This document shows, piece by piece, positions 34,659 through 35,825 of a DNA stretch of 35,825 bases. The DNA comes from Acidobacteriota bacterium. GTDB lineage: Bacteria; Acidobacteriota; Thermoanaerobaculia; Multivoradales; JAHZIX01. Within the stretch, counting starts at the first letter, position 1, and the number at the start of each line of letters is the position of its first letter. A program made the translations under genes and the position numbers. The notes below the pieces were generated by a model. It worked only from the letters and a program-made list of their open reading frames with translations, was not told the DNA's origin and ran no database searches. The stretch is taken from NCBI GenBank assembly GCA_034211275.1, contig JAXHTF010000050.1, positions 1-35,825 of the forward strand. Direction: 5' to 3'.

Positions 34659-35825
34659 TTAGAGACGGAAGACTTCCGCCATCTTCTGCAGCCGGTCCGC
34701 CTCGTTGGCCAGGGCCAGGGTGGCGGAGGAAAGCTGCTCGGCGGAGGTCAGATTCTGCTGCGCCACCTGGGCGATGCGCTCCACCGCCTTGACCACCAGA
34801 TCGCCTCCCTGCTTCTGCTCCCGGCTCCCGTCCGCCACTTGCTGGGTCATCTGGTTCATCATCTCGACAGCGCGCATGATGTCGCCGGCGCCGTTGGCCT
34901 GCTCCTTGGCAGCGTAGGCCAGCTGGCGGGTGACGTTCTGCATGTTGAGAGCGGTGGTGACGATCTGCTGAGCGCCGCCGCTCTGCTCCTGGGTGGCGGC
35001 ATAGACCTCCGCCACCAGATCGGTGGTCTTCTTCACCGACTGGACGATGTCGTTGAGCACCGTGCGGGTCAGCTCCACCGCCTGCTCCGTATCCTGCTGC
35101 ACCCGATCGATGAAGCCGGTGATTTCGCGGGTGGAGTTGACCGAGCGCTCCGCCAGCCGCTTGACCTCGTCCGCCACCACCGCGAAGCCCTTGCCCGCCT
35201 CGCCGGCGTGGGCGGCCTCGATGGCGGCGTTGAGGGCCAGCAGATTGGTCTGGTCGGCGATGTCCTCGATGATCCGGACGATCTTGCCGATGTCCTTGCT
35301 CGAGGTGCCGATGCCCATGATCACGTTGGAAAGCTCTTCGCCGCCGTCCGCGGCGAGCTGCGCGGCGGAGCGGGAGACCTTGTCCACCACCTGCACCTTG
35401 CCCTCGATGGAGTTGATGGAGGCGGTCATCTCCTCGATGGTGGCGGAGGTTTCCTCCACCGAGGTGAGCAATTCCTCGGCGCTGCGGGCGCCCTGCTCGA
35501 TGGAAGCGCCCATCTCCTGAATCGAGGCGGAGGTCTGGTCGACGTTGGAGGCCAGAGCGCCGGAGCTCTGGGCGACGCTGTCGATCTGCGCCGCCATCTC
35601 CACCATGGTGGCGGAGGTCTCTTCGGTGGAGGTGCTCTGGGTCTTGGCGCCTTCGGTGATCTGCATCGAGGAAGCGGAGATCTCGTCGGCGGAGGTGGCC
35701 ACCTGGCCGGCGGCCTCTTTGACGTTGCCGATCATCGAGCGCAGATTGCCGATCATGCCCTGGAAGGCGTTGCCGAAGCTGTCCTGCTCCGAACGCGGGT
35801 TGACCTGCACCGTCAAATCGCCGTC
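34659..35825 (-). CDS. Methyl-accepting chemotaxis protein, C-terminal part (5' end outside window)
   Basis: The frame is open to the right edge of the window. The first visible residues, DGDLTVQV, are the end of a HAMP domain, so the sensor domain, membrane segments and true start lie outside. The rest is the long coiled-coil signalling domain. Its hairpin tip reads [26 protein letters not shown] followed by [14 protein letters not shown], the highly conserved contact surface for CheA and CheW. Glu/Gln-rich heptads on both sides are the likely methylation regions. The protein ends MAEVFRL with a TAA stop and has no C-terminal CheR-binding pentapeptide. It relays ligand or energy signals to flagellar or twitching motility from the inner membrane. 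It points the same way as the synthase genes but is separated by 184 bases and has no evident role in the pathway. Confidence 0.96.
   Translation of the reverse strand, partial: DGDLTVQVNPRSEQDSFGNAFQGMIGNLRSMIGNVKEAAGQVATSADEISASSMQITEGAKTQSTSTEETSATMVEMAAQIDSVAQSSGALASNVDQTSASIQEMGASIEQGARSAEELLTSVEETSATIEEMTASINSIEGKVQVVDKVSRSAAQLAADGGEELSNVIMGIGTSSKDIGKIVRIIEDIADQTNLLALNAAIEAAHAGEAGKGFAVVADEVKRLAERSVNSTREITGFIDRVQQDTEQAVELTRTVLNDIVQSVKKTTDLVAEVYAATQEQSGGAQQIVTTALNMQNVTRQLAYAAKEQANGAGDIMRAVEMMNQMTQQVADGSREQKQGGDLVVKAVERIAQVAQQNLTSAEQLSSATLALANEADRLQKMAEVFRL

Noticed and set aside
35814-35816. TTG as start of the chemotaxis receptor
   Set aside because: The codon is the Leu of DGDLTVQV at the end of a HAMP domain and the frame stays open to the window edge; the gene is truncated by the window.

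Overview
The window is almost entirely a nonribosomal peptide / polyketide megasynthase locus. Every real gene lies on the minus strand, so the genes run from right to left. Base composition is strongly G+C-rich with G/C-rich third codon positions. This fits a high-GC Gram-negative secondary-metabolite producer such as a myxobacterium, an acidobacterium or a relative. No phylogenetic marker is present, so the taxon is inference only. The rightmost gene (34659-35825) is the C-terminal part of a methyl-accepting chemotaxis protein and looks like an unrelated flanking gene.

First assembly block, right to left. Gene A (25499-34474) is FAAL-ACP-C-A(Ser)-T-C*-A(Gly), with no carrier domain after the last A domain. 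Gene B (23618-25189) is a free-standing condensation domain. Gene C (15578-23557) is C*-A(Ser)-T-E-C-A(?)-T. C* marks condensation domains that have lost the catalytic histidine of HHxxxDG. Second block: gene D (7697-15478) is FAAL-ACP-KS-AT-DH-KR-ACP, gene E (219-7700) is C-A(Leu-like)-T-KS-AT-(KR remnant)-T, and gene F (1-222, running off the left edge) begins another condensation domain. Genes D/E and E/F overlap by ATGA. Genes C and D are separated by 99 bases that hold a tandem repeat and a terminator-like hairpin. Genes A and B are separated by 309 bases that include an AT-rich island.

Reading the domains in order, block 1 would activate a fatty acid, attach Ser, possibly Gly, then D-Ser and one further residue. 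Block 2 would activate a second fatty acid, extend it by malonate to an alpha,beta-unsaturated acyl chain, add a Leu-like residue and a second malonate left as a beta-ketone, and pass the chain to gene F. Two fatty-acyl-AMP-ligase starters in one locus, with no thioesterase at the end of block 1, suggest two acyl chains and perhaps two chains that converge or are released separately.

The most unusual parts are the split, carrier-less Gly module flanked by two histidine-less condensation domains and a stand-alone one, and the paired FAAL starters. Also notable are an apparent CTG start codon on gene A, a KR reduced to its structural half in gene E, and three separate 15-base coding minisatellites inside the megasynthases. 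No tRNA, rRNA, insertion sequence or CRISPR array was seen.
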